Assembly (NCBI GenBank): GCA_023935145.1
Contig: CM043697.1
Coordinates: 47,344,001-47,408,000, forward strand
Reading direction: 5' to 3'
Source of the DNA: Bretschneidera sinensis
Lineage: Eukaryota; Streptophyta; Magnoliopsida; Brassicales; Akaniaceae
Length of the DNA stretch: 64,000 bases
The stretch's first letter is position 1; each line of letters begins with the position of its first letter. The position numbers and the translations under genes were made by a program. The notes under the pieces are model-generated. The model was given only the letters and a program-made list of their open reading frames with translations, did no database searches and was not told the origin of the DNA. Positions 1-11,296 of the stretch are shown one piece after another.

Positions 1-152
1 AGCTCACAGGGACGTAGGCACATTACCGAACCTCGATAACAATGACTTGTGTTCCTTTTTTATTGCTGTTTGATTCCGATTCATTACGAGTCATTCTAGA
101 CTTGGGCGCTTGGAAGATCACCACCTGGGTATCTTGAGGTGATTTTTTGACA
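1..152 (+). repeat. 3' part of the copia 5' LTR
   Basis: This stretch matches 11152-11296 (the end of the 3' LTR) over nearly its whole length with scattered substitutions and small indels. It ends in CA one base before the primer binding site. The upstream part of the LTR is outside the window. Confidence 0.75.
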
Positions 153-153
153 G

Positions 154-165
154 TGATATCAGAGC
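154..165 (+). other. Primer binding site, initiator tRNA-Met type
   Basis: The twelve bases TGATATCAGAGC differ at one position from TGGTATCAGAGC, the site complementary to the 3' end of initiator tRNA-Met used by most plant copia elements. It sits one base after the LTR end, as expected. The 218 bases that follow, up to the gag start, are a leader with repeated AAGATCAAGATCTGATCGTG-like words and no gene. Confidence 0.75.
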
Positions 166-383
166 TATGGTCCAAGAATAGCTGGGTATCGGAGCAAGAC
201 TCCAAGAATCAAAGTTTAACTTCTTTGGTGATTCAAGAATAGAGTAAAGATCAAGATCTGATCGTGCTCTTGAGGGTGATTCAAGAACGGTATTGAGATT
301 AATCTCTGATCGTGTTCTTGAGATTTAGAAGAAGTTGAAAAGCAATTGTGGGTGCTGCATAAATCTGGGATTTTCTCCGCAAA

Positions 384-1140
384 ATGGGTTCAAACTTCTT
401 TGTTGAGAAGTTTGATGGAAAAGAAGACTTTACCCTTTGGAAGCGGAAGATCAAGGCTGTTCTTATGCAACAAAAGGTGGACTTGGCTATTAGAGAAGAT
501 GATGCTTTTCTAGCAAGTATCACGGAGGTCCAGTGGATTGAGATGAAGAAGATGGCATACAACATCATTTTCTTGCACATGTCAGATAGCATGACAAGGG
601 AGTGCGTAGACTCGAAAGATCAAGCTGTCATATGGAAGAAACTAGATGAGTTGTTTCTTACCAAAACTCTCCCTAATAATATTTATCTTCTTAAAAAATA
701 CCTTTACTTTTAAAATTGATCCTAATAAAGAGTTGCAAGATAATCTTGATGTGTTTAATACACTAGATCAAGATTTAGCTAGTTGTAGTATAAAGTTCCT
801 GAATGAACAATTGGCTGCTATTTTGTTAAATTCTCTTCATGATTGTTTTGAAAGTTTGATTAATGCAATTGAATATGGAAGAGATACACTAACCAAGGAA
901 ATTATGATCAATGCTATAAGGTCTCATAATTTCAAAGCCATGATTATGGAAGCATCAAGTGGAGAAGAGTTTTTCATTAGAGGAAGGCCAGCAACTCAGA
1001 ATGGCAGTAGCATACATGGCAACTACCGAGAGAAATCAAAGGGCAGAGGGTAGAGCCATGGGAGATCGCATTCTAAACCGAATTTTGGAGGGAAGTGATG
1101 CTTCTACTGCAATAAGGAGGGTCACTTCAAGAAAGATTGC
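384..1140 (+). pseudogene. copia gag (capsid/nucleocapsid), broken
   Basis: Gag forms the particle that packages element RNA. The start ATG at 384 opens with MGSNFFVEKFDGKEDF, typical of Tnt1-like gag, and the following hydrophobic and charged pattern fits the UBN2-type gag domain. A frameshift near 700 moves the reading to another frame, which runs to a stop at 1051-1053. A TGA at 1096-1098 directly precedes the zinc knuckle at 1099-1140, which has intact CX2CX4HX4C spacing (CFYCNKEGHFKKDC). Gag is therefore recognisable along its whole length but cannot be made as one protein. The start was chosen for the family-like N-terminus. Confidence 0.8.
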
Positions 1141-1149
1141 AAGAAAAAG

Positions 1150-1644
1150 ATGTGGGATGAGAGAGGAAGAAGCCATACCAACAATGGAGAGGCTTCAGTT
1201 GCCAAAGGAGAACAGCAAGATGATGTTCTTATTGTGTGCTTAAATGTGAGCGGGAGGCAAGGCAGTGAGAAATGGATCCTGAATTCCAGGTGCACTTATC
1301 ATATGTGCCCTCACAGAGATTTGTTCAAGAATTTCAAGGAAACCAATGATGGAAAGGTTTTCTTGGGGAATGATACTTCTTGCCAAGTGAGGGGGATAGG
1401 AGACATCCAGTTGAGGATGTTTGATGGAGTCATAAGGCTACTGTGGAATGGGAGGTATCTTTCGAATTTGAAAAGGAATTTGATCTCATTGGGGCAGCTA
1501 GATTCCATGGGGTATACATACAAGGTAAAGGGAGAAAAGATTAAGGTAACCAAAAGATCTTTGATAGTGATCAAAACAAGAATAAAGGATGGACTCTATG
1601 AGATGATCGGAGATACAGAAATCAAGGATCTACAGCAAGCTTGA
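1150..1644 (+). pseudogene. copia aspartic protease, active site lost
   Basis: In copia elements the protease cleaves the Gag-Pol polyprotein and lies between the zinc knuckle and the integrase. The active-site neighbourhood is clear at about 1273-1305, but the canonical D-S-G reads N-S-R (WILNSRCTYHMC): the catalytic Asp is Asn (codon 1282-1284) and the Gly is Arg (1288-1290). The frame is open across the domain and ends with TGA just before the pre-integrase region, which starts in another frame at 1641. An open frame with a dead active site points to point-mutation decay rather than a large rearrangement. Confidence 0.8.
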
Positions 1645-2825
1645 TGGCTGAGATGGATAGGGCAACCCTTTGGAACACTCGCTTGGGACATATGAGCAAA
1701 AAGGGCCTGCAAGTTCTCAGCAAGAATGGTCTACTTGGTGGTGACAAAGTAGAGAAACTCGATTTCTATGAGTGTTGCGTTCTTAGGAAGCAACACCGGG
1801 TCAACTTCAACACCAGAGTGCACAAGTCTAAGGGCATTCTTGACTACATTCATTCGGACCTTTGAGGACCAGCAAGAACACCAACACGGGGAGGTAATTG
1901 TTACTTTCTGTCTTTAATTGATGATTATTCAAGAAAGGTTTGGGTTTATTTACTTAAAAATAAATCATATGCTTTAAATAAATTTGTGGTGTGGAAAAAG
2001 TTGTTGGAGACTCAAACGTGTAAGGTAGTTAAGGCTTTACGAACCGATAATGGCTTAGAATTTTGCAATCAGGATTTTGATAAATTCTGTGAGTTAAATG
2101 GGATTCCTAGACATAGAGTGGTTGTAAAAACACCTCAGCAAAATGGAATTGCTGAGAGGATGAATAGGACCCCTATGGAAAAGGTTAGGTGCATGTTAAT
2201 TGGGTCCGGTTTACCAAAATATTTTTTGGGAGAAACTATGTCTACTGTTGCATATTTGGTTAATAGATCACCCTCTAGAGCTTTAGAGCTCAAGACTCCC
2301 CAAGAGATGTTGAGTGGGAAACCCTCTGAGTTGAACAACCTAAGAACTTTTGGATGTGCTCCATTTGCACATCAAAAGGATGATAAACTTAACCCAAGGT
2401 CTAGAAAATGTGTGTTTCTAGGGTATGGTGATGGGGTTAAGGGGTATAGGTTGTGGTCCTTAGAGCCAAAAGGAATGAAACTTATAATAAGTAGGGATGT
2501 TATTTTTAATGAATTGTTATTTCCCTATTTGGATAAAATTAGCCCTGCAAGGGATAGTGAGCAAACCAGTCTGGAATTTGTGGAGCATAGCATCAAGGAA
2601 AATTCAGTTCAGGAAGAGCAAGGATGGCAAGAGGGTTCAGACCAGGTAAAGTCTATTGATGAAGGCCAAGCTCAAGACACTCATGAGGAGGCTGAACTAG
2701 AAGGGGATGATGCAGCAAGTCAGAATGACTATCAACTCACAAAGGACCAGGGAAGGAGGGTGGTCAGACCACCTTTGAGATATGGGTTTGCGGATGCTAA
2801 GGTAGCAGCTCTTTATTCAGAATGA
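1641..2825 (+). pseudogene. copia integrase with GAG-pre-integrase region
   Basis: Integrase inserts the DNA copy into the genome. The pre-integrase segment (LWNTRLGHMSKKGL) opens at 1641 and runs to a TGA at 1863-1865, where the family usually has a Trp after HSDL. The same frame then continues without a stop to 2825. The catalytic triad is intact: Asp at 1857-1859 (IHSDL), Asp at 2046-2048 (RTDNGLEF) and Glu at 2154-2156 (NGIAERMNR), with 35 residues between the second Asp and the Glu. The C-terminal GKP-type segment with FLGYGDGVKGYRLW follows. This is the best preserved domain of the element. Confidence 0.85.
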
Positions 2826-2828
2826 GGG

Positions 2829-3600
2829 ATGGTTAAACCAGAAACTTACATTGATGCCATAGAATATAAGGATTCGTCAAGATGGCAGCTAGCTATAGAG
2901 GAAGAAATGAATTCTTTAAGGAAGAACAACTCTTGGGAATTGGTGCCCAAACCAGAAAAACAGAGAGTTGTAGATTGTAGGTGGATCTACAAGATCAAAG
3001 AAGGGAACCCTCCAGGGATGAAGTCCGGTGTAAAGCTAGGCTAGTGGCGAAGGGGTTCACACAAAGAGAAGGTATAGATTTCACCAAAATATTCTCACCA
3101 GTTGTGAAATACTAGACGATATGGATAGTATTGGCAATGGTGGTCCAATTTGATTGGGAGATCGAGCAAATTGATGTGAAGATAACGTTCTTGCATGAAG
3201 AGCTTGATGAAACCATCTATGTGAGGTAACCCGAAGGCTATAAGGAAGGAAGGCAGGGAGAGTTGGTGTGCCAATTGAAGAAATCTCTCTATGGCCTGAA
3301 GCAATCACCTCGGCAATGGAATAAGAGATTTGATTCCTTTGTAACTAGCTTGGGTTTCATGAGAGTGGTGATCATCCTCATCTATATTAATGATATGTTG
3401 TTGGTTGGGAGCAGCATGGAGAGGATAGGAAAATTGAAGTCTCAACTCAGTGAGGAGTTTGAGATGAAGGATCTTGGCCATGCACAGAAGATCCTTAGGA
3501 TGAGTATAATCCAGGAAAGGGAGAGAAATAGATTAAAGGTTTCTCAATCTTTCTACATAGAAAAGATGATATCTAAGTTTTTTTTATGGAAGATAGCAAA
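2829..3600 (+). pseudogene. copia reverse transcriptase, frameshifted and partly deleted
   Basis: RT copies the element RNA into DNA. The N-terminal block (WQLAIEEEMNSLRKNNSW) opens at 2829, in frame with the integrase after one TGA. A frameshift near 3015 moves to the frame holding [11 protein letters not shown] and the first catalytic Asp block (QIDVK). Stops follow at 3113-3115 (TAG) and 3227-3229 (TAA). Roughly 15-20 residues are missing between GFMRVV (near 3370) and the active-site strand. That strand reads YINDML where the family has Y-V-D-D-M-L, so a catalytic Asp has become Asn. The enzyme is inactive. Confidence 0.85.
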
Positions 3601-4356
3601 CCAGTGAAGGTTCCATTTGTTGGTCATTTCAAGTTCTCCAGTGATCAATGTCCAAGATCAGAGGCAGAGAAAAAGGAAATGAAGAAAGTCCCTTACTCTA
3701 GTGCGGTTGGATTAGTTATGTTCACCATGGTAAGCACTAGACCCGACATTGCTCATGCAATTAGTGTTCTCAGCAGATTTATGAGTAATCCCAGAAAAGA
3801 GCATTGGCTTGGGATGAAGTGGTTATTGAGGTACTTCAAGGGAAGCCCAGATGTGGGGCTAGTTTATGAGAAGAGGGGTAAGTCCATCTGTCTTGAGGGT
3901 TATGCTGATTCGAACTATGGAGCAGACCGGGATAAAAGAAGATTGATTATCTCTTACTTTTTCAACTTAAACGAATGTTGTATAAGTTGGAAGGCTTAGT
4001 TGCAGCCGGTGGTAGCACTTTCAACAACCGAGGCTGAGTACATAGAGGCTACGGAAGCCATAAAGGAGGCTATGTGGTGCAAAGGGTTATTGGAAGAGTT
4101 AAAAGTCCTAAAAGAGCAGGTGGTAGTGTATTCAGATAGCCAAAGTGCGTTGCACTTGTGTAAGAATCTGGTGTTCCATGAGAGGACAAAGCATATTGAT
4201 GTTTGGTATCATTTCATTTGGGAAAATGCTATGAAAGGTTGAATTCATATGGACAAGGTAACCATGGAAGAAAATCCTACAGATTTCGGCACCAAAGTTC
4301 TACCTCTAAGTAAGTTCAATCATTGCCTTGGACTTCTTAGGATTGGAGTCGGTTGA
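3586..4356 (+). pseudogene. copia RNase H, broken by two stops
   Basis: RNase H removes the RNA strand during reverse transcription. The connection segment (STRPDIAHAISVLSRFMSNP) leads into RNase H blocks with acidic residues kept: GYADSNYGAD, STTEAEYIEA and YSDSQSALHL. Stops occur at 3997-3999 (TAG) and 4240-4242 (TGA); the frame then continues to TGA at 4354-4356 with the usual C-terminal ENPTDFGTKVLP block. It overlaps the end of the RT region by a short frameshifted segment. Confidence 0.8.
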
Positions 4357-4774
4357 TATGGTGACTCAAGTTGAGTTTGGATCCTGAGTTCTTTGAAAAA
4401 TGGGTTCGGGTTTAATAGCTTAGACAAAGGTAGAGATTATTGGTATTTGTCCTAGGATTAAACCGATTAAAGGGTTCAGTATGGTCAGCATCAGGTCTGG
4501 AGGTGTGCGCCGCGGCCAGCAGCAAGTTCAGTAGCCTCCCTCTCCAGGCCGTGCCGCGGCTCAGCCTTGGGCACCGTGGTGCCTAGCACCTAGAGGAAGT
4601 CAGCCCTGGTCTGGGCTGTAGCCAGTCCTATTCTGGGCTGTGGCACCAGGCACACTGATGGCTACTTTTCCAGCACTCTTCAAAGGTGCATGGGGCATTA
4701 TCAAAACGCACATGATCACTAAGGATTATTGAAGGGCTATGATTGATTCGTCCTCAAGATCTAAGGGTGGAGAT
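4357..4774 (+). other. copia 3' untranslated region and polypurine tract
   Basis: No gene. At 4503-4660 there is a GC-rich block containing two GCCGCGG-type palindromes, unlike the AT-rich surroundings. The polypurine tract AAGGGTGGAGAT lies at 4763-4774, directly before the TG that opens the 3' LTR. Confidence 0.7.
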
Positions 4775-4822
4775 TGACTTCAAAGATAGGTTCAAGAAGT
4801 GGTGCACTATGTAAAGGTTCAT
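4775..4822 (+). repeat. First 48 bp of the copia 3' LTR
   Basis: It starts TGACTT right after the polypurine tract and stops at the first base of A1. Its continuation is at 10847-11296, giving an LTR of about 498 bp. Confidence 0.65.
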
Positions 4823-6057
4823 TGATTACGCCTAATGTATAATGTGGTAATTGCAGCACAGCTTTGGGGTATCGATTCCACAGGTAGATAAGCAATCTAC
4901 AAGAAAATGTGCAAACCATAAAACGAACGATAAATGTTAAAGGAAAGAATCTGAGTTTGAAGTAGTGTGAAATAATTTTGTAAATATAATAAAGAACAAC
5001 AAGGGTCCGGGAATCCTCCCTAGGTTCGTTGCCTTATTCCAATCTTGATTCAGTTATCTTTATCTCGATTGCAAGTTTCACATCCCAAACAAGCAATCAA
5101 CATATATTCAATTAATATAAACCCTAATGTAATTGTTATGAAATACTCTTTACTTTCAAGCAAACATGACCTAACTTATAGATTATCAAGAAATGACAAT
5201 ATATCATAATGACAATACCGCAGTAATGGACAAATCTATAAGAGAAATCTACTGAATTCAATCACACCTCAACAGCATCGCATAAGAAGAGCATGACTAG
5301 ACTTATATGGGGGAGAAAGATGCAATCACCGGATTAAGGAGAAATCTTCTAATTAGATTAAAAAGTAAATTATAACAATGTTTAATGATAATAAATCCAA
5401 ACTACAACTGAATCAAGAAAAGAAAATAAGAACAACTACACCTAAGGATTCATCCCTTTGCCTTGCTTGGAGGTTAGTCGGCTATGGGGCTCATGCTTGA
5501 GTTTCTCGGTATTTGACCCTCTAATCGATGTTCAATTCATCCTAAGTGGTCTATTTATAATACACAAGGTCTAAGGGTGTTTTAGGGTTTAGAACATCAT
5601 TAAAAACTCTAATTAGGTCATAGCCCAGAGAAGAAATTTCGTGTGCGTGCTGCACCTCTCTTTAGTGGGCGCCTAGGCTTTGTATGATGGTGGGAGAGAG
5701 AGCTACTGGGTGTTGTACCTCTCCTCTTTGGGTGCCTAGGCACTAGGCAAAAGTGGCTTGTTCATGTTTCTAGGCACCTACGCCCTCACTGGTCCAAGCC
5801 TAGGCGCTAGTTGAAAGTCTTCTTCCTCTTTTCGGGCTTCCTTCACTTCAATATTCATTGAGTCTTTGTGCTTTTGAACAATGATAGCTTTTCCTTCTCT
5901 TTTGGACTCAAAGTACCTGAAAATGCACTGAAATAATTCAATGATCCAAGAATATCACTTTAGAGTTATTAACGTATAAAAGTGCAATTAAGACCGAGAT
6001 AAACCCTAAAATGCTAACAATTAAGCACTGTTGAGATGCATTTTATGGCTCTCATCA
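4823..6057 (-). repeat. A1 3' LTR
   Basis: On the minus strand it opens TGATGAGAG and closes TAATCA. A TATA-like box (TATAAATA on the minus strand) is at 5552-5559. From 5640 to 5815, upstream of that box, lie repeated palindromic words built on GGCGCCTAGGC. It has about 29 bp more in this cluster than the sister LTR. Confidence 0.85.
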
Positions 6058-7670
6058 CAACCCCCAACTAGTTTATTGCTAGTCCCTAGCAATTCAAGCG
6101 AAAACAAGAGATGAATTCTACGGTAAGAATCAAAAACAAAGTAAAGCAATGCTAGCGTTAAACTAGGAGCAATTCACTTTTTGTCTCAGAAATTGCGCAT
6201 AATACACAGCACATAGAATCATTAAATATCACTTAAGTCCAAAAGTAATCCAAACATCAATCTCAAAATCGTTTTCGACTCTTAACATCCATCTTATCAC
6301 AATCCATTAATCCGAACACCCGGATGATTTTAAGCATGACATTCATGAATATAAGTCTTGACCTCTAAAAACATAATAAATTGTGTGACACCAATCACAT
6401 AAACAAGCTCCATAGGCTTATTTTTCAAATCACTCTCCACTATTGTAGAAAAATCACACTACATTGGATCAATAGGTCTTTAATATGCTTGTAATTTAGG
6501 CTAAGGTAAAGGTTAAGAAAGAACGGGAAGGATTTAACAAGTAAAAGAACTCAATCTCTTAGTTTTAAACACAACCACTTTAAGCACTGGATAACCTTAC
6601 TTCAACACCCAACTCTTTCAAACATTTTTATAAGAGCTTTTCTCTCAATAAGTCACTACTTTTCTTATCTCTTCTTCTTTTTTTGCCATATTTCATTCTT
6701 TTTCTTTTGTATTTTTGGCATAAGACCATTCACCTCCTCTTTTATTCTTTTCTTTTCTTTTCTTTTTCTTTTCCACAACTCCCAACTTATCTCCTTTAAT
6801 ATACTTGGGTTATGGTAGTAATATATTTTTTCTCATGTTTCTATCCTTACTCCTCTTAAGTGCTTCTCAACAAATGTGTACAACTAAGTTCTTTTAAAAG
6901 AAGGATAAGGATAAAAAAATTATGCTCATAAGGGTAAGTAAATGGGTTTTCGAAAGAAACAAAGCTCAAATATTTTTTCAAGAAAAAGGCTCAAATAGGT
7001 GACTAGTGATAAATATAGCAAGGATAAGTTTGAAAGGCTCAAATGGTCCAAAAATGGCCTATATCATATCCTAAGTAATGTACATTCTAGGAATTAATCT
7101 TAAGTGATTATCAAATAAGTTCTATAGCTTGTCAAGACAATCACACATAAAACTTCTCTAAATGCTTTAGACTAATCGTGCAATCTTACCACCAACTAGA
7201 GTCTCAAACCAAATGAAGATTGATATTTAAATTATTCTCAAACCGAAGCAAGATTTAACTTCTTCTAAATGTTATATGCTATCTCAATTAGGTTCATATC
7301 ATTGACATGTGAATTAACTCTAAGGCTAACACAAAGTATGCTAAAAATAAACAAAAAATGAGAACGACACCAAGTAGTTCAATGGAAAAATAAAAAAAAA
7401 TGTATGGAAATAAAGAATATGGAAACAAAGAGATGCATTTCCTCCACCCCCAACTTAAAAATTGTATTGACCTCAATGTAAAAGAGAGAGTAAAGGAAAC
7501 TCCCTTTGTAGCCAAAGGTGCACAGAAGCCGAAAATTGTGCTCCACCATTTGAAGTGCTTCGTATATTTGTCCCTGAAAAAGAAATACTAAGTTAATACT
7601 GGAAACAAAAAAAAAGTATGAACAATAAACAAGAAAAAGAAATATGAAAACAATAAAAGTAAGAGGATAT
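6058..7670 (-). other. A1 3' noncoding region with polypurine tract and hairpin
   Basis: The polypurine tract is the minus-strand reading of CAACCCCCAACTAG at 6058-6071, next to the LTR. The region has many oligo-T and oligo-A runs and no credible gene. A short inverted repeat at 7465-7480 (stem ATTG/CAAT) is the A1 version of a hairpin shared with C, B1, D and J, and is followed on the minus strand by another G-rich tract (minus reading of CCACCCCCAACTT). The same layout recurs in J at 59254-60760. Confidence 0.6.
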
Positions 7671-7718
7671 GTTGTGGGGTGCCTCCCATTAGTGCTAAGT
7701 TTTACATCTTCAGCCAGA
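7671..7718 (-). other. Conserved 3' untranslated motif, A1 copy
   Basis: Minus-strand reading TCTGGCTGAAGATG, then a TTAGC word, then GGGAGGCACCCCACA. The same block occurs at 11901-11950 (-), 15471-15518 (+) and 47501-47548 (+), always at the start of the 3' noncoding region. In A1 it directly follows a deletion that removed everything from protease onwards. Confidence 0.7.
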
Positions 7719-7806
7719 CACTCTTATTCCCTCCTAGACAAACATGAACTGAATGCACCAGCAACTGCTTCATTGTTAAATTGGGTGTTGTATGCTTTGA
7801 AGAGGC

Positions 7807-8127
7807 CTATAGGATGTCATCAGTAACATTTCTAGATTTTGGCTCAATATATGCTCTTGTGAACCCATAAGTATGGATTGACTCCAATGGATTAAGGTGA
7901 TGGACCTTTTCCATGGGTGAGTCAATCATATATACTTGGTGGCTCTCGTCCACAACCTCTGATTTGTTCGGTGTTGGGATGTGTAATGACTTACCACTAA
8001 GTGTCACAATGGCATTCACCTCCTTTAAATTCTTTTGTGCCAGGTGTTGTCCATGGTATGTGGACTGAGCTTGGGAAGGGAACTTACCTCGCTCATTCAT
8101 ACTCAAGGAGCTCATCAACTTGGACAC
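7807..8127 (-). pseudogene. A1 gag tail joined to a post-protease linker
   Basis: The first part is a gag C-terminal remnant (KFPSQAQSTYHGQ and neighbours). The last third (HHLNPLESIHTYGF) resembles the linker that follows protease in F, D and B1 (VHH..PLE). The protease itself is missing, so the joint marks an internal deletion. A stop ends the frame, and the conserved 3' motif follows about 90 bp later. Confidence 0.6.
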
Positions 8128-8288
8128 CTGGCTCTTTACATCCTTATATTCTTCAATAACCTGCGTAAGTAAAGATTCAAGCCTTTGATTAGTCTTATCT
8201 TGTGCCTTAATAAAAGCACGAAAGTTTCTTCTAAAGGACTCCTAGAAGGTGCAGGTGCATGATATTGTGTAGAATATGATCTAGGGGG

Positions 8289-9433
8289 TTATGTAGGTGG
8301 CTGGTTTTCAGATTTCCAACTAAGATTGGGGTGATTTCGCCACTCTGGATTATAGGTATCAGAGAAAAGTGAAAAAGGATTCTTGTACATACCTAAGGCA
8401 TTACATTGTTCCTTATGCATCCCTCTCATCTTCGTAAATGTGAGACATTCTTGGGCGAGATGATCTACCCTGGCACACATAAAACATGGTTCAAAAGACC
8501 TTGCATGATTGGCTATGTGTGTTTGCTGTAAGCCCTTAGTCTTTAACACATCTAGTTCCCTAGTGAGCATCTCTACCTTAGCTTTTAGGTTGTCCTCTTC
8601 CCTAAGATGGTAAATTCCACCACCGTTTTGGTTTCCTACAGGTCGTGACCTGTTTGTGCTTTCAGTAGCACTAGGTCCAGTCCAAGTGTGAGCTTTTTCA
8701 GCATGCACATTGAGGTATTCCATGGCCTCGTCAGGATCTTTTTCTAAAAACTCATCATTACACATCATCTCTACAAATTGACGCTCCCTATATGTAAGTC
8801 CCTCATAAAAATAGCTCACTAAGCGCCAATTCTCATACCCATGGTGAGGGCACATACTCAACAACTCCTTAAATCTCTCCCAAGATTGATACAAAGTCTC
8901 AATATCCTTTTGTGCAAAGGTAGATATTTTCCTTTTTAAAGCATTGGTCTTATGTTGGGGGAAGTATTTATTAAAGAAAATTTGAGTCATCTTAGTCCAC
9001 GACCCAATAGATCGTGGTCTCAGTGAGTATAGCCAACTCTTAGCTCTATCCTTCAAAGCGAAAAGAAAGACTTAAGTCTCACAATGTCAGCAGTTGCATC
9101 TTGACTATGAAAAGTCGCAACTACTTCCTCAAACTCTTTAATATGCACATATGAGTTTTTGCTTTCCAAGCCATGAAACGTAGGGAGTAATTGTATCATC
9201 CCTATTTTAAAATCTAAATGGCGATTATTGGCTGGAAACATGATGCATGATGGTGTGGCTGTTCGTGTAGGGTGGAGGTAATCCTGAAGGGTCCTAGGGG
9301 GTTGATCTTCGTGTTCACTCATCTCTTCGGGACTAGATGGATTGTCAAATAAAGGATTTAGAAAATAATTTAATTCTGACTTTAACACAGGCCTACAAGC
9401 AAATCTACCCAAAGTGTCTCTATATCGGGGCAT
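8289..9433 (-). pseudogene. A1 gag, one frameshift
   Basis: Gag forms the virus-like particle. The start at 9433 (MPRYRDTLGRFACRP) lies about 170 bp after the primer binding site. The first frame ends at 9053 and the second opens with a 4-bp overlap at 9056, so a single small indel in a T-rich stretch separates them. The second part has the retrotransposon gag core (RAKSWLYSL, FFNKYFP, YFYEGL) and a zinc knuckle CX2CX4HX4C (CFMCARVDHLAQEC), then the YNPEWRNHPNLSW block common in Athila-like gag. It is the only substantial coding region of A1 and is better preserved than most coding sequence in the window. Confidence 0.8.
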
Positions 9434-9602
9434 GCAAGATCACAAAAAAAAAAAAAAAAAAGGAAACAAAAAAATATAATGCAGTAAGCTAAAACAGGGA
9501 ACGAAGTTACCGCCTTTACAAACTGCTGAAAAAGAAAAACTATCTACAATTCTTCTACTGTCTTGTCCAAGGTTGACAATCTTCCTTGTACTTAAGCGTG
9601 TC

Positions 9603-9620
9603 TCCCCTGCAATGGCACAA
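9603..9620 (-). other. A1 primer binding site, tRNA-Asp type, degenerate
   Basis: The minus-strand reading TTGTGCCATTGCAGGGGA matches TGGCGCCGTTGCCGGGGA at 14 of 18 positions. Some changes fit C-to-T decay at CpG. It is five bases from the LTR end. Confidence 0.7.
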
Positions 9621-9625
9621 AAATT

Positions 9626-10846
9626 TGATTATGCTCAAAGTATAGCGCGGTAATTGCAGCACAGCTTTGGGGTGTCGATTCCACAGGGAGACAAGCGATC
9701 TACAAGAAAAAGTGTGAACCTTAAAATGAACAATAAAAGTTAAAGGAAAGAATCTGAGTTTGAAGTAGTGTAAAATAATTGTGTAAATATAATAGAGAAC
9801 AACAAGGGTCCGGGAATCCTCCCTAGGATCATTACCTTATTCCAATCTTGATTCAGTTGTCTTTATCTTGATTGCAAGTTTCACATCCCAAACAAGCAAT
9901 CGACATATATTCAATTAAAGCACATATATAAGCCCTAATGTAATTGTTATGAAATACTCTTTACTTTCAAGCACATATGACCTAACTTATAGATTATCAA
10001 GAAACGACAATATATCATAATGACAATACCACAGTAATGGACAAATCTATAAGAGAAATCTATCGAATTCAATCACACCTCAACAACATCACATAAGAAG
10101 AGCTTGACTAGACTTATATGGGGGAGAAAGATGCAATCACCAGATTAAGAGGAAATCTTCTAATTATATTAAAAAGTAAATCATAACAATATTTAATGAT
10201 AATAAATCCAAACTACAACTGAATCAAGAAATGAAAATAAGAACAACTACACCTAGGGATTCATCCATTTACCTTACTTGGAGGTTAGTCGGCCATGGGG
10301 CTCATGCTTGAGTTTCTCGGCCTTTGGCCCTTTAATTGATGTTCAATTCATCCTAAGTGGTCTATTTATAATACACAAGGTCCAAGCGTGTTTTAGGGTT
10401 TAGAACATCATTAAAAACCCTAATTAGGTCATAGCTCGGAGAAAAAATTTCGTGTGCGCTCTGCACCTCTCCTCAGTGGGCACCTAGGCTTTGTCTGATG
10501 GTGGGAGAGAGAGCTTTTGGGTGCTGCAACTCTCCTCTTTGGGCACCTAGGCACTAGGCAAAAGTGGCTTGTGCATGTTTCTGGGCGCCTAGGCGCTAGC
10601 TCAAAGTCTTCTTCCTCTTTTCGGGCTTCCTTCACTTCAATATTCATTGAGTCTTTGTGCTTTTGAACAATGATAGCTTTTCCTTCTCTTTTGGACTCAA
10701 AATACTTGAAAATGCACCGAAATAAGTCAATGATCCAAGAATATCACTTTAGAGTTATTAACGTATAAAAGTACAATTAAGACCGAGATCAACCCTAAAA
10801 TGCTAACAATTAAGCACTGTTGAGATGCGTTTTATAGCTCTCATCA
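9626..10846 (-). repeat. A1 5' LTR
   Basis: Sister of 4823-6057. A TATA-like box is at 10363-10370 (minus strand) and the GGCGCCTAGGC palindrome cluster at about 10450-10600 is upstream of it. One perfect 12-bp palindrome GCGCCTAGGCGC is present here, where the sister LTR is longer and imperfect. Confidence 0.85.
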
Positions 10847-11296
10847 GTCACCTAGCTTCAATCTAAAAAACAAGTGTGAGACAAGTTGTAAACACAAAAT
10901 CATCATACAAGAGAGTTTAAGTGCAAGTGTGAGAGTGCAAAGACACAAAAATACAGGAGAGGCACTAGAATAGATCTCAAAGAGAGGCTGGTTGTTTAGA
11001 AAGAGTAGTATAGATTAGGGAGAAGAGCTTTGCAATAGTTCCTTATCACTTTCTATTTTCTCTTTTTTTGTTCTTCAAGAACTTGAGATTCTTGAAGAGG
11101 TGTTGCTATATTTGTAAAGAACTCCTTGATTTAGTGCACAGGGCTTGAAGGAGCTCACGGGACATTGTGGAACCTCAATAACAATTGCTTATGTTCTTTC
11201 TTTGATTTCTGTTTGATTCTGATTCATTACAAGTCATTCTAGACTTAGGTGTTTGGAAGATCACCACCTAGGCATCTTGAGGTGATTTCCCAATAG
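10847..11296 (+). repeat. Remainder of the copia 3' LTR
   Basis: It continues 4775-4822 after the A1 insertion. The last 145 bp (11152-11296) align with the 5' LTR fragment at 1-152. It is followed by element D. Confidence 0.7.

Larger units (their letters stand above)
4823..10846 (-). mobile_element. A1: gag-only Athila-like retrotransposon nested in the copia LTR
   Basis: Two closely similar direct repeats (4823-6057 and 9626-10846) bracket 3.57 kb. Read on the minus strand, the order is LTR, degenerate Asp-type primer binding site, gag, a long noncoding region, polypurine tract, LTR. Only gag-derived coding sequence is present; protease, RT, RNase H and integrase are absent. This matches what has been described as terminal-repeat elements with a gag domain (TR-GAG). 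The bases flanking the insertion (TTCAT on the left, GTCAC on the right) are not a clean 5-bp target duplication. Confidence 0.8.
1..11296 (+). mobile_element. Tnt1-like Ty1/copia retrotransposon, 5' end outside the window
   Basis: The order partial LTR, Met-type primer binding site, gag, protease, integrase, reverse transcriptase, RNase H, polypurine tract and 3' LTR is that of a Ty1/copia element (integrase before RT). Motif spellings resemble the Tnt1/Tork group by eye. The coding region is broken by many stops and frameshifts, and catalytic residues of protease and RT are changed, so the copy is dead. Its 3' LTR is interrupted at 4823-10846 by element A1. The right end abuts the 3' noncoding region of element D, so this copy probably inserted into D; the left target site is outside the window, so the target duplication cannot be tested. 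Confidence 0.85.

Noticed and set aside
4818..10851. Clean 5-bp target duplication around A1
   Set aside because: Flanks read TTCAT and GTCAC; only three of five positions agree, so it is not claimed.
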